In this document: in pieces, positions 55,777-64,000 of the stretch
Numbering within the stretch: the stretch's first letter is position 1
How the letters are laid out: each line of letters starts with the position of its first letter
Assembly (NCBI RefSeq): GCF_000025265.1
Contig: NC_013739.1
Span: forward strand, 6,248,001-6,312,000
DNA length: 64,000 bases
Source: Conexibacter woesei DSM 14684
Lineage (GTDB): Bacteria; Actinomycetota; Thermoleophilia; Solirubrobacterales; Solirubrobacteraceae
Reading direction: 5' to 3'
Notes under the pieces: model-generated
The model's database searches: none
What the model saw: the letters and a program-made list of their open reading frames with translations, nothing else
What the model was told of the DNA's origin: nothing
Made by a program: the position numbers and the translations under genes

Positions 55777-56916
55777 GTGTTCCTTCCGCCGAACCGCCAG
55801 ATGCGGATCCAGAGCCGTCTGGACGACGTCCGCCGCGCCGCGCTGCCGATCGCGCAGGCGTCGCTGGCGGCAGGCGTCGCGTGGCTGATCGCGACCGACG
55901 TGTTCGGGCATCAGCGGCCGTTCTTCGCACCGATCTCGGCGATCATCTGCCTCGGCGCGACGTACGTCGAGCGCGGTCGCCGCACGGTCGAGCTGATGAT
56001 CGGCGTGACGCTCGGGATCGCCGTCGGCGACCTGTTGATCGCCGGCATCGGCGTCGGCACGTGGCAGCTGATGCTGGTGATCGCGCTCGCGATGGCGACC
56101 GCGGTGTTCGTCGGCGGAGGCCCGATCCTCGTCACGCAGGCGGCCGTCTCCGCGATCCTCGTCGTGACGCTGCAGCCGCCCGACCAGGGGATCTACTGGG
56201 GACGGATGATCGACGCGTTCACCGGCGGGCTGCTGGGGATCGCGGTGTCGATCCTGCTCCCCGTCGACCCGCTCGCGCTCGCTCGCCGCACGGTGCGACC
56301 GCTGTTGGACGAGCTTGCCGGCGCGCTCGACGACGTCGCCGACGCGCTCGACGCGAACGACGCCACGGGAGCTGAGCGGGCGCTCGCACGCGCTCGCGCG
56401 CTCGACGACAAGGCCGGCGCGTTCCACCACGCGGTCCTCGCCGCCGGCGAGACGGCGCGGATCGCGCCGCCCCGCTGGCGCACGCGCGGCCAGCTGGCGC
56501 AGTATGCGCACGCCGACCCGCAGCTCGACAACGCTGTCCGCAACACGCGCGTGCTGGCGCGCGGCGCGCTGCGCGCGCTCCAGCTCGGCGACCACGTCCC
56601 GCCCGGGATCGGCCACGCGCTGCGCGACCTCGCGACCGCCGTCCGCGACTTCGACGCCGCGCTCGCGACCTCGCCGGACGACCGCAGCGGCGTGGCCCGC
56701 ACGGCGGCCGTGCGCGCCGCCGCACGCGCCACGCTCGTGCTGGAGCGGACCGGCAACCTCTCCGTCAGCGTGCTCGTCGGACAGGTCCGCTCGACCGCCG
56801 TCGACCTGCTGCGGGGACTCGGTCTCGACGGCGACGACGCGCGCGCCGCCGTGCGCGCCGCGGCGCGCGAAGTCGCGACGGAAGAGCTCGCAGCGCCGCC
56901 GGAGCGCGTAGGGTGA
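55777..56916 (+). CDS. FUSC-family membrane protein (aromatic acid exporter-like)
   Basis: 379 residues. Five or six membrane helices in the first 165 residues (LPIAQASLAAGVAWLI, FFAPISAIICLGATYVERGRR) are followed by a long cytoplasmic helical domain, as in the FUSC/ArAE family that exports aromatic acids or stresses. GTG 55777 has no strong ribosome site. Followed four bases later by the next gene. Confidence 0.85.
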   Translation: MFLPPNRQMRIQSRLDDVRRAALPIAQASLAAGVAWLIATDVFGHQRPFFAPISAIICLGATYVERGRRTVELMIGVTLGIAVGDLLIAGIGVGTWQLMLVIALAMATAVFVGGGPILVTQAAVSAILVVTLQPPDQGIYWGRMIDAFTGGLLGIAVSILLPVDPLALARRTVRPLLDELAGALDDVADALDANDATGAERALARARALDDKAGAFHHAVLAAGETARIAPPRWRTRGQLAQYAHADPQLDNAVRNTRVLARGALRALQLGDHVPPGIGHALRDLATAVRDFDAALATSPDDRSGVARTAAVRAAARATLVLERTGNLSVSVLVGQVRSTAVDLLRGLGLDGDDARAAVRAAAREVATEELAAPPERVG

Positions 56917-56920
56917 AGGG

Positions 56921-57559
56921 ATGTCGAGGTCAGGGCGACGTGCCGTGCTGCTCGCCGGCTGCGCGCTCTCCGCGGGCGTGCTGACGGCGACGGTCTTCAG
57001 CAGCCGCAACGAGAGCGGGCAGGCGAAGACGATCACGGTGCCACCGACCGCGTCGACCGCGAACGTGCCGGTCGCACCCGCCGGTCCGCAGCCGGAGATG
57101 CCCGCCGGCTGGCGTCGCGTGCGCGACGCCAAGGCCGGCTTCAGCGTCGGCCTGCCGCCGGGCTGGTCGTCGCGTCGCAGCGGCGGGACGCTCGTGCTCA
57201 GCTCACGCGACCGTACGCTCGCGATCGCGGTCGGCGCCGACCGCAGCGAGCCGGGCAGGCTCGCCGCCCCGCGCCGCTACGCGGGCGAGGCGATCGAGAG
57301 CCTGCGCGGGTACAGAGGGCTGCGCGCGACGCCGGCGCGGACGCTGGAGGAGACGCCGTACCCGGCCGCGCAGGCGACGGCGACCGGCACCTACGCGCAG
57401 ACGGGCGTCAGACAGGCGATCACGCTGGTCGCGCTCCAGCGCCGCGGCGACGCGACCTTCACGCTGCTCGCCTTCCGCAGCGCGCACTCGCCCGGCAGAC
57501 CGGCGGGTCGCGTCGTCGACCGCGTCGTCGACACGCTGCACGCCGAGCGGCCGGCGTGA
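56921..57559 (+). CDS. Membrane-anchored or secreted protein of unknown function
   Basis: 212 residues. A short n-region RSGRRAVLLAGCALSAGVLTA gives either a membrane anchor or a signal peptide; a lipobox-like LAGC (Cys14) lies unusually early. The mature part looks beta-rich (VGLPPGWSSRRSGGTLVLSS), like a PsbP or DUF1795-type domain, with a final helix. ATG 56921 has GAAGGG directly before it and TAGGGT six bases upstream. Confidence 0.75.
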   Translation: MSRSGRRAVLLAGCALSAGVLTATVFSSRNESGQAKTITVPPTASTANVPVAPAGPQPEMPAGWRRVRDAKAGFSVGLPPGWSSRRSGGTLVLSSRDRTLAIAVGADRSEPGRLAAPRRYAGEAIESLRGYRGLRATPARTLEETPYPAAQATATGTYAQTGVRQAITLVALQRRGDATFTLLAFRSAHSPGRPAGRVVDRVVDTLHAERPA

Positions 57560-57560
57560 G

Positions 57561-57585
57561 CTGAGCCCGGCGGCGCCGGGCTCAG
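57561..57585. terminator. Perfect 11-base-pair hairpin between convergent genes
   Basis: CTGAGCCCGGC and GCCGGGCTCAG are perfect arms around GGC. It starts one base after the 56921 gene stop and ends four bases before the pyrE stop. No T-run, but symmetry and place suit a bidirectional terminator. Confidence 0.6.
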
Positions 57586-57589
57586 GCAC

Positions 57590-58171
57590 TCAGGCTCTGT
57601 CGGGCCGCTCGGGGTAGACGTCGTCGATCGTCGCGAGCGCGACGTACGGCGCCTGCGCAGCGTCCTCGATCGCGGCGGCGCCGCCGGCGAGGCGGTCGCA
57701 GATCGCGACGACGCCGCAGATCTCATGGCCCTCGGCGCGCACCGCTTCGATCGCGCGGATCGTCGAGCCGCCTGTCGTGACGACGTCCTCGACGATCAGG
57801 CAGCGGTCATCGGCGGTCAGCAGCGGCCCTTCGACGCGGCGGGCGAGCCCGTGGTCCTTCGTCTCCTTGCGAACGAAGAACGCCTTCACGTCGGCGCCGC
57901 CGGCGAGCGCGGCGCAGGCGAGCGGGTCGGCGCCCATCGTCATCCCGCCGACGGCGGTCGCGCCGAGCGCGGCGGCCTGGTCGGCGATCAGCACGCCGGC
58001 GGCGAAGAACGCCTCCGGCAGCAGGACCGCCCGCTTCGCGTCGATCAGGTACTGGGCGACGATGCCGCTGGTGAGCGTGACCTCGCCGATCACGAGCGCG
58101 TGCTCACGCAGCGCGGCGACCAGGCGCGTGCGCGCCTCGTCGGCTCCGAAGGGTCGTTCGACGAAGGCCAC
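57590..58171 (-). CDS. pyrE: Orotate phosphoribosyltransferase
   Basis: 193 residues. The PRPP motif CLIVEDVVTTGGST is unambiguous, and FFVRKETKDHG precedes it as in PyrE. It makes OMP in pyrimidine synthesis. GTG 58171 overlaps the L,D-transpeptidase stop by one base (TAGTG). Other pyr genes are not linked; it ends a four-gene run with envelope functions. Confidence 0.94.
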   Translation of the reverse strand: MAFVERPFGADEARTRLVAALREHALVIGEVTLTSGIVAQYLIDAKRAVLLPEAFFAAGVLIADQAAALGATAVGGMTMGADPLACAALAGGADVKAFFVRKETKDHGLARRVEGPLLTADDRCLIVEDVVTTGGSTIRAIEAVRAEGHEICGVVAICDRLAGGAAAIEDAAQAPYVALATIDDVYPERPDRA

Positions 58172-59331
58172 TAGTAGTAGACGTCGATCTGATCGCCGAG
58201 CCGGACCCAGTTGTAGACGAACAGCGCGTCCGGAATCGGGATCCGCAGGCAGCCGTGGCTGGCGGGGTAGGTCGGAACCGACTTGTAGCCGTGTATCGCG
58301 TAGCCGCGGATGAAGTAGCTGGAGTGGACCATCTCTCTGTTGTTCACGCCGGGCTGCTTCCAGTAGAAGCGGAAGTTGCCGAGCACCGTCGGCGTGACCG
58401 ACGCGCCAGAGCTGGTCGTGTACGCGCGGTAGACCTTGCCGTTCTCGATCAGCGCGAGCACCTGCTGGCCGAGGTGGGCCTCGACGTGGCGGCCGTGCTG
58501 CGGATAGCGGACCTTGAAGCCGCCGACGCCGCGCAGCAGCTTGTCGACGACGGCCGCGTCGAGCGTCTGCAGACGGGACATCCCGTTGACCTTGCGGTAC
58601 GCCTCGATCGCGCGGCCGGTGCCGCCGTCGTAGACGCCGTTGCGCGGGACCGCGTAGCCGAGCTTGGCGAGCTTCTGCTGGAGGATCCCGACGAACGCGC
58701 TGCGCGTTCCGAAGCCGGCGACCGGCGCGACGACGTCGACGGCGGCGGCCTTGGAGGCCAGCTCGCGCTGCTCCGGCGTTCTCGCGTGGGTGGCGAAGAC
58801 TCTGAACTCGCCCGGCTTGCCGGCCGTGAATCTGGCGCTGAACGTCGCCGTCTGCTTCGTCTTGGACGGCTTCGGCGTCACCGTCACCTGCTTGGCGAGT
58901 CTGCTGCCGTTCCAGACTCTGATCGTGACCTTCTGGTTCGGCACGTACGGCACGATCCGCCCGCCGATCTCGACGTCCTTGCCGGGCACGGTCACCGTCT
59001 CTCTGCCGAGTCGGTACACCTCGCCGTCGAGCCACACGCCGATGCGCCCGCCGGCCTGGGGCGCGGCCGCTCTTCTTCTGTCGCCCGGCTGCGGCTCCCC
59101 CTTCGCCTTCGGCTCCGGCGGCGCGTCGGCGTCCGATCTCGGAGCCGCCGCGACGGCGGCGGGGTCGGCGGGGACGGTGGCGGTGGTGGCGGCCGGCACG
59201 ACCGGCTCGACGGGCGCGTCCTGGGCGGACGCGACGGCCGGAGTCGCGGCAAGCGCGAGCGTCGCGGCGAGGGCGGAGACGGCAGTACGACCGGTCATAT
59301 GCCGCGGAATCCTAGAGGAGCGGGCAGCCAT
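58171..59331 (-). CDS. L,D-transpeptidase (YkuD) with peptidoglycan-binding domain
   Basis: 386 residues from ATG 59331 (ATG 59298 also gives a complete signal peptide). After an Ala/Pro-rich stretch come a beta domain, a PG_binding_1-like region (FVGILQQKLAKLGYAVP, VYDGGTGRAIEAYRK) and the YkuD domain with YAIHGYKS and PASHGCLRIP, catalytic Cys about 361. It crosslinks peptidoglycan outside the cell by the 3-3 route. ATG overlaps the CPBP stop (TGATG). Confidence 0.93.
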   Translation of the reverse strand: MAARSSRIPRHMTGRTAVSALAATLALAATPAVASAQDAPVEPVVPAATTATVPADPAAVAAAPRSDADAPPEPKAKGEPQPGDRRRAAAPQAGGRIGVWLDGEVYRLGRETVTVPGKDVEIGGRIVPYVPNQKVTIRVWNGSRLAKQVTVTPKPSKTKQTATFSARFTAGKPGEFRVFATHARTPEQRELASKAAAVDVVAPVAGFGTRSAFVGILQQKLAKLGYAVPRNGVYDGGTGRAIEAYRKVNGMSRLQTLDAAVVDKLLRGVGGFKVRYPQHGRHVEAHLGQQVLALIENGKVYRAYTTSSGASVTPTVLGNFRFYWKQPGVNNREMVHSSYFIRGYAIHGYKSVPTYPASHGCLRIPIPDALFVYNWVRLGDQIDVYY

Positions 59332-60290
59332 CAGGGCGCCGCCGCGGCGGCGCGACGCTCGCCGCGGCCGAGCAGCGGCCAGCAGATCAGCAGGCAGGCC
59401 GCGTTCGCGCCGATGATCAGCAGGATGACCTGCCAGGCGTTCCAGTCGGCCTGGTTGACGCCGAACGCGATCGAGTTGTTGATCGCGTGCACGGCGATGC
59501 ACGGCAGCAGCGAGCCGGTCCTCCAGCGCAGCACGCAGAGCAGGAAGCCGAGCAGCGCGAGCGGGACGAGGAACTCGGCGTCGGCGGAGCCGGCGTGGAT
59601 GCCGCCGAAGACGAGGCCGGTGATGACCGCCGCCGGCCAGACGCCCCGCCAGTTGCGCAGCGCGCCGAAGAAGAAGCCGCGGAAGAGGACCTCCTCCGCG
59701 ATCGGCGCGATCACCGTCACGAGTATGCAGACCGCGACGAGCGCGACCGTGCTCTCGTCGACGCCGAAGGAGTCGGGCAGCTCGTCCGTGTCGGAGATGT
59801 CCAGCAGCGCCGCCCACAAGCCGCTCAGCAGGTAGAACGCCAGCATCATCAGCGCCATCGCGCCGATCGCCGGCCACAGCCGCGTGCGCTTGATCCCGAA
59901 CTGCGCGGCGCTGACCGGCCCCACCGTCTTGGCGAAGAAGATCGCCGCGCCGACGAACGCGAAGTCCTGGAAGAGCGTCGCGAGGATGTTCACCGCCGGC
60001 GTCGGATCCTCGAGTCTCATCCCGAACGCGGTGCCGATCGCGGCGATCACGAGCTGGCCGAACAGCGCGATCATGAACGCGACGACGAGCGCGGCTGGCG
60101 CCATCCACGGACGCCACGCGGTCTCCGCCTCCGGGTCGGAGACCGGCTCCGAGCGCGGCGCGACGAAGCGCGGTCCGGTCGCGTCGCCGGCGTCCGCGGA
60201 GGTCGGCGGCGGCGGGGTCGGGGCGATGCCCTCGGGACGCTCCGGATGTTCGGGCAGGCCGGACGAGCCGGGCGTTGGGGTGCTGCTCAC
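59331..60290 (-). CDS. CPBP-family intramembrane metalloprotease
   Basis: 319 residues from GTG 60290. Pro-rich N-terminus, then about eight helices. Motif 1 is APIAEEVLFRGFFFG, motif 2 GLVFGGIHAG and motif 3 AVHAINNSIAF, the CPBP (CAAX protease and bacteriocin-processing) signature. Unknown substrate. Ten bases downstream of the HAD gene stop, same operon. Confidence 0.9.
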   Translation of the reverse strand: MSSTPTPGSSGLPEHPERPEGIAPTPPPPTSADAGDATGPRFVAPRSEPVSDPEAETAWRPWMAPAALVVAFMIALFGQLVIAAIGTAFGMRLEDPTPAVNILATLFQDFAFVGAAIFFAKTVGPVSAAQFGIKRTRLWPAIGAMALMMLAFYLLSGLWAALLDISDTDELPDSFGVDESTVALVAVCILVTVIAPIAEEVLFRGFFFGALRNWRGVWPAAVITGLVFGGIHAGSADAEFLVPLALLGFLLCVLRWRTGSLLPCIAVHAINNSIAFGVNQADWNAWQVILLIIGANAACLLICWPLLGRGERRAAAAAP

Positions 60291-60300
60291 CCCTGACAGA

Positions 60301-61011
60301 TTACGGGCCGGCGAGCCCCGGCAGCTCGCGCAGCGAGCCGACGGTCGCGATCCCGAGGTCCGGAGCGGGCGGCGGGGCGCCGTCGCGCACGACGAGCCGC
60401 ACGTCGATCCCTGCCGCGCGCGCCCCGGCGACGTCGTGCTCGACGCTGTCGCCGACGTGCAGCGCGTCCGCGGCGCCGACACCGGCGAGCGCCAGCGCGC
60501 GAGCGAAGATCTCTCCGCCGGGCTTGCCGCTGCCGACCTCGGCCGACGTCAGCGCGCCGTTGAGCAGCGGCGTCAGGCCGGTGTCGTCGAGCGCGTCGTG
60601 CAGCGAGACGTCCCAGTTGGAGACGACGACGAGGCCGATCCCGCGCTTCCGCGCCCGTCGCAGCACGTCCGCGACCTCGGGGAACGGGCGAAAGCGCAGC
60701 GCCGCCAGCAGCGCGTCGGTCAGCGGCTCGATCGGCAGCCGCTCGGCGCCTCGCCCCGCCGGCAGGGCGGCGCGCAGCGCCTCCGCCGAGCCGCGCCGCA
60801 GCACGGCGAGCGCGGCGCGGTCGGACGCCTCGTCGTGGTGGGCGCGGTAGTACTCGATCTCCGCCTTGATCGCCGCGCGCGCCTCCTGCGCGCTCAGCTC
60901 GAAGCCGAAGCGCACGCGCAGCTCGCGCCGCAGCGGCTCGGCCGGCGGCTCCAGCTCCAGCAGCGTCCCGAGCGCGTCCAGCAGCCACACGCGCGGCGGC
61001 CTGCCGCTCAC
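60301..61011 (-). CDS. HAD-superfamily hydrolase
   Basis: 236 residues from GTG 61011 with GGAGG six bases upstream. Motif I is LLDALGTLLEL: the nucleophile Asp is present but the second, acid Asp of DxDGT is Leu. Motif II is VVVSNWD, motif III SGKPGGEIF, motif IV LHVGDSVEHD. The missing acid recalls REG-2-like and dehalogenase-type HADs. Substrate unknown. First gene of a run through pyrE. Confidence 0.85.
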   Translation of the reverse strand: MSGRPPRVWLLDALGTLLELEPPAEPLRRELRVRFGFELSAQEARAAIKAEIEYYRAHHDEASDRAALAVLRRGSAEALRAALPAGRGAERLPIEPLTDALLAALRFRPFPEVADVLRRARKRGIGLVVVSNWDVSLHDALDDTGLTPLLNGALTSAEVGSGKPGGEIFARALALAGVGAADALHVGDSVEHDVAGARAAGIDVRLVVRDGAPPPAPDLGIATVGSLRELPGLAGP

Positions 61012-61093
61012 GGGAGACCTCCGTCCCGGGAAGGCGAGCCCCTGGGCGAGCGTTCCCAATGGAAACCAAGCCCTCTGGGCGCAGGTTTCCACC

Positions 61094-62350
61094 TCATGCC
61101 ACAAACCCCCAGCGCGCGAACTGCGCCGTCATCAGCCCGAGCAGCACGGCGCTGATCGCGATCGCGCGCTCGCTACCGCGGTCGCCGCGCTCGCCGAGCC
61201 AGCGCGCCAGCCACATCTGCAGCGGGAACAGCACGAGCACGAAGCGCGGCAGCGACATCAGCGGCTGCGCGTCGACCGGGTAGGAGAGCGTCGTGACGAG
61301 CGCGACGAGGGCGTAGGCGCCGTACGCGAGCGGCAGCCGGCGCAGCGCGCCGACGAGCGCCACCAGCGCGAAGACGAGGAAGCCGAACAACATCAGGTTC
61401 TGCCCCGCGACGGAGAACGGGTCGCCGCCCGCCTCGCCGAAGTAGACCGGCGTCGATTCGCCGTGGACGATCTGGCGCAGCCCCAGCCACGCCGCGCGCG
61501 CGCCGTCCCAGATCCCGCCGAGCGGGACGAGGTGACGGCCCCACAGCTCCTGCGCGCTGAACGGCGCGAACGGGTCGCCGAGCACGATCCCGATGTAGAC
61601 GAGGAACGCGACCAGCCCGAGCGGTATCAGGGCGAGCCAGAGGATCTGCGGCGTGATCGCGTAGCGCGGCTTCCACCACGGGCCACCGCCCGCCGCCTCG
61701 CGGTCCGCCCGCGGCCCATAGAGGAACAGCAGCAGCACCGGCAGCAGCAGGATCACGCCGCTGTTGCGCGTCAGCGCCGCCAGCGCCCCGACCGCGCCGG
61801 CCGCCGCCCAACGCCCCTGCCGCGCCGCCAGGAGGGTCCCGACCGACAGCAGCAGGAAGAGCGACTCGGCGTAGACGGCGGAGAAGAAGAACGCCGACGG
61901 GAAGAAGGCGACGAGCAGGATCGTCGTGCGCGCGTCGCGCTCGCCCAGCTCGATCCGCGCGAGCTTGTGCAGCAGCACGAGCGCACCGAAGAAGCAGGCG
62001 AGCGAGACGACGAGGCCGCCGAGCAGCGCCGAGCCGAACAGCCAGCCGACGACCTTCGCCAGCAGCGGGTAGAGGGGGTAGAACGCGGCCTTCGCATGGT
62101 CGGCGGCGCTGCTGTAGCCGTCGTCGGCGATCGACAGGTACCAGACCGCGTCCCAGCGCGCGGCCGGCGCCAGCAGCAGATCGGCGAAGCGCGAGAACGG
62201 ACGCGTCACGCCGGTCGGGTCGAACGTCTCCGCGCCGGGTGCCTGGCCGAGCCAGAGCACGCCGAGCAGGCCGGCGGCCCAGACCGCGACGCGCGAGGTC
62301 CAGAACGCGCGCCACGCCTCGCCGATGCTGCCGTTACCCTCGCGGTCCAT
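61094..62350 (-). CDS. PIG-V-like mannosyltransferase, multi-pass
   Basis: 418 residues with about ten membrane helices. Features: RWDAVWYLSIADDGYS early, FYPLYPLLAKVVG, AFFPSAFFFSAVYAESLFLLLS and a C-terminal LSLPRFVLVLFPLQMWLARWL, typical of PIG-V and other GT-C enzymes that use polyprenyl sugar donors. Likely extracellular mannosylation of lipid or protein. ATG 62350 overlaps the opposite ATG of mscS by two bases. Confidence 0.85.
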   Translation of the reverse strand: MDREGNGSIGEAWRAFWTSRVAVWAAGLLGVLWLGQAPGAETFDPTGVTRPFSRFADLLLAPAARWDAVWYLSIADDGYSSAADHAKAAFYPLYPLLAKVVGWLFGSALLGGLVVSLACFFGALVLLHKLARIELGERDARTTILLVAFFPSAFFFSAVYAESLFLLLSVGTLLAARQGRWAAAGAVGALAALTRNSGVILLLPVLLLFLYGPRADREAAGGGPWWKPRYAITPQILWLALIPLGLVAFLVYIGIVLGDPFAPFSAQELWGRHLVPLGGIWDGARAAWLGLRQIVHGESTPVYFGEAGGDPFSVAGQNLMLFGFLVFALVALVGALRRLPLAYGAYALVALVTTLSYPVDAQPLMSLPRFVLVLFPLQMWLARWLGERGDRGSERAIAISAVLLGLMTAQFARWGFVA

Positions 62351-63155
62351 GGTCGGTCCCGATGTTCCCATCCCGCTCGCCGCGACGTTCCTGCAAGACA
62401 ACCCCTGGGTCGGCGCGGTCGTCGCGATAGCGGTCTCGGTCGCGGTCGCGTGGGTCGTCGACAGGGCGATCCTGCACCGCGGCCAGCGGCTCGCGGCGGC
62501 GGTGATGCGCGACGACGTGACCGCCGCGGTCGACACGCGCATGCGCTTCCTGCGGCGGCTGCTGACGCTCGTGATCCTCGTCGTCGGCGTGATGACGGCG
62601 GTGGCGCAGTTCGACGGTCTCAACAAGCTCGCGACGACGGTGCTCGCCTCCAGCGCCCTGCTCGCCGCCGTGATCGGCTTCGCGGCGCGGCAGACGCTGG
62701 CGAACCTGATCGCCGGCGTGATGCTGACGATCGCGCAGCCGCTGCGGATCGGCGACAGCGTCACCGTCGAGGACGAGAGCGGCACGGTCGAGGACGTGCG
62801 CCTCAACTACACCGTCGTGCGCGGCGGCGACGGCCACCGCCTCTTCATCCCGAACGAGCGGCTCGCCTCCGGCGTCCTGCGCAACGACACGATCGTCGAG
62901 CCGCTGGTCGGGCTCGAAGTCGAGCTGTGGCTGCCGCTCGACAGCGACGCCGACCGCGTGCTGAGCGCGCTCGCGGCGCTGGAGGGGACGCCGGTCGCGC
63001 GGATCTCGGAGGTCACGCCCGACGGCGTCCGCTACACGATCTCGCGCGGCTCGGTGCCGCCGCGCGAGCGCCCGCAGCACGCGTCGCGGCTGCGCGCCGA
63101 CGCCCTGCGCGCGCTGCGCGGCGACGGGCTGCTCGCACCGTCCGCTGCAGCCTGA
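62349..63155 (+). CDS. mscS: Small-conductance mechanosensitive channel
   Basis: 268 residues. The pore helix and beta domain are recognisable: VIGFAARQTLANLIAGVMLTIAQP and IGDSVTVEDESGTVEDVRLNYT. Three helices precede. It releases osmolytes under hypo-osmotic shock. ATG 62349 overlaps the divergent PIG-V-like start; TACCCT eight bases upstream could be its -10. Confidence 0.92.
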   Translation: MVGPDVPIPLAATFLQDNPWVGAVVAIAVSVAVAWVVDRAILHRGQRLAAAVMRDDVTAAVDTRMRFLRRLLTLVILVVGVMTAVAQFDGLNKLATTVLASSALLAAVIGFAARQTLANLIAGVMLTIAQPLRIGDSVTVEDESGTVEDVRLNYTVVRGGDGHRLFIPNERLASGVLRNDTIVEPLVGLEVELWLPLDSDADRVLSALAALEGTPVARISEVTPDGVRYTISRGSVPPRERPQHASRLRADALRALRGDGLLAPSAAA

Positions 63156-63255
63156 GCGCCGCGGCAGGAGGCGAGGCCGGCAGGCCGAAATCCGCGTCTG
63201 GCTATCCTTTTTCGACCGGCGCCGCCATTCGCGGCGTCTCGTCTTCCCTGGACCC

Positions 63256-64000
63256 GTGAGTCGTCGAGAGCGACAGAAGCGCCGCAAGCGCAACCACGGC
63301 CGCCCGCTGCGGCGCGCCATCATCGCCATCGTCACGGTGGCGTTCGTCGGCCTGGTCGCCGGCGGGATCGCCGCTGCCAGCTGGGTGATGAGCGTCGTCA
63401 ACGACACGCCGGACATCCAGACGCTGCGAGCGAAGCCGGCGGGCGCGATCTCGACCGTCTACGCCGCCGACGGCACGCGCCTCGGCTTCATCGCCGGCGA
63501 CATATTGCGGACGCCGATCGACAGCGGAGAGATCCCGCTGTCGATGAAGCGCGCGACGGTCGCGATCGAGGACCGCCGCTTCTACAAGCACAGCGGCGTC
63601 GACTACGTCGGCGTCGTGCGCGCCGCCGTCAAGAACGTCACCGAGGACCGCACGCAGCAGGGCGGATCGACGCTGACGATGCAGCTGGTGCGCAACCTCT
63701 ACATCCCAGAGAACAGATTCAGAAAGACGCTCGAGCGCAAGATCCGCGAGGCGAAGCTCGCCGATGAGCTGGAGAAGCAGCACTCGAAGGAGTGGATCCT
63801 CACCTCCTACCTCAACAACGTCCCGTTCGGGACCGTCGGAGGCCAGGAGGCGATCGGGATCCAGGCCGCCGCGCGCGTCTTCTTCGACAAGCCCGCGTCG
63901 AAGCTGACGCTGGCCGAGTCGGCGCTGCTCGCCGGCCTGCCGCAGGCGCCGTCGGACTACAACCCGTTCCTCAACCCGAGAGGCGCGGAGAAGCGTCGCG
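63256..64000 (+). CDS. Class A penicillin-binding protein, N-terminal part
   Basis: From GTG 63256 the frame runs off the window edge. A basic n-region, one membrane helix, then a GT51 transglycosylase: AIEDRRFYKHSGVD (Glu about 105), QGGSTLTMQLVRNLY and the following LERKIREAKLADELE and FGTVGGQEAIGIQAAARVFF. It polymerises lipid II outside the membrane; the transpeptidase domain would follow beyond the window. Start lacks a strong ribosome site. Confidence 0.93.
   Translation, partial: MSRRERQKRRKRNHGRPLRRAIIAIVTVAFVGLVAGGIAAASWVMSVVNDTPDIQTLRAKPAGAISTVYAADGTRLGFIAGDILRTPIDSGEIPLSMKRATVAIEDRRFYKHSGVDYVGVVRAAVKNVTEDRTQQGGSTLTMQLVRNLYIPENRFRKTLERKIREAKLADELEKQHSKEWILTSYLNNVPFGTVGGQEAIGIQAAARVFFDKPASKLTLAESALLAGLPQAPSDYNPFLNPRGAEKRR

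Overview
The window is 64 kb of strongly GC-rich chromosomal DNA (well over 70 percent G+C by eye), densely packed with genes on both strands. Gene families and style (actinobacterial-type IleS with an HHVL signature, fused CobA-HemD, many GTG starts, frequent GTGA and TGATG stop/start overlaps) point to an actinobacterium. A Thermoleophilia or Solirubrobacterales member such as a Conexibacter relative is my inference, not something the sequence proves. One habit is unusual for such GC: AGA is a common Arg codon in many genes. I see no transposase, phage module, CRISPR array or rRNA; one tRNA gene, Arg(CCT), lies at 55.6 kb. No gene-free stretch exceeds about 300 bases; the longest, around 17.2 kb, is about 236 bases.

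Layout. 1-4.9 kb: two tandem secreted phosphodiester-glycosidase-like proteins, the second a very large fusion with a metallophosphatase domain and a collagen-like tail. 5-13 kb: HdeD-like membrane protein, PolX, thioredoxin, zinc ribbon protein, YihY-like membrane protein, a SRPBCC/ArsR pair facing clpP across two operator-like palindromes, a phosphotransferase and ileS. 14.7-19.1 kb: a regulatory cluster of two MerR paralogues around a zinc-ribbon/PAS-like protein, a membrane HD-GYP protein and a BldC-like regulator, with dyads and direct repeats between them. 19.2-27.3 kb: lipoprotein, odd alpha/beta hydrolase, fumC, an acetolactate-synthase-like/acetyltransferase/Tat-exported glycosidase operon, MaoC dehydratase and a 5'-3' exonuclease. 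27.4-35.7 kb: a small, lower-GC pair of membrane genes, then ychF, PAP2, mce, nicotinate phosphoribosyltransferase, M20 peptidase, rarA, MpaB-like oxygenase and a siroheme synthase.

35.7-44.7 kb is the most coherent region: an ECF sigma factor fused to a class I glutamine amidotransferase, molybdopterin genes moaC and mog, cytochrome c maturation ccmABCD, then hemA, hemC, a cobA-hemD fusion and birA. From ccmA on, most junctions are GTGA stop/start overlaps, so heme synthesis, siroheme branching and heme export for cytochrome c are probably made as one coupled unit. The convergent neighbour is a DEAH helicase with a histone-H1-like Ala/Arg tail.

48.5-64 kb: TlpA-like lipoprotein, GNAT, galT-like and dtd genes; an oligopeptide ABC transporter operon (permease, binding protein, permease; no ATPase here); tRNA-Arg(CCT) with a terminator sharing its 3' end; a FUSC membrane protein; an operon HAD - CPBP protease - L,D-transpeptidase - pyrE; a PIG-V-like mannosyltransferase facing mscS with overlapping start codons; and the start of a class A penicillin-binding protein cut by the window end.

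The strongest cross-cutting signal is a TANNNT hexamer 6-9 bases before the start codon of many operon-first genes (for example TAGGCT, TAGGTT, TACCCT), which suggests that leaderless transcripts are widespread in this organism. The strongest single-gene candidate for something new is the sigma factor-amidotransferase fusion.
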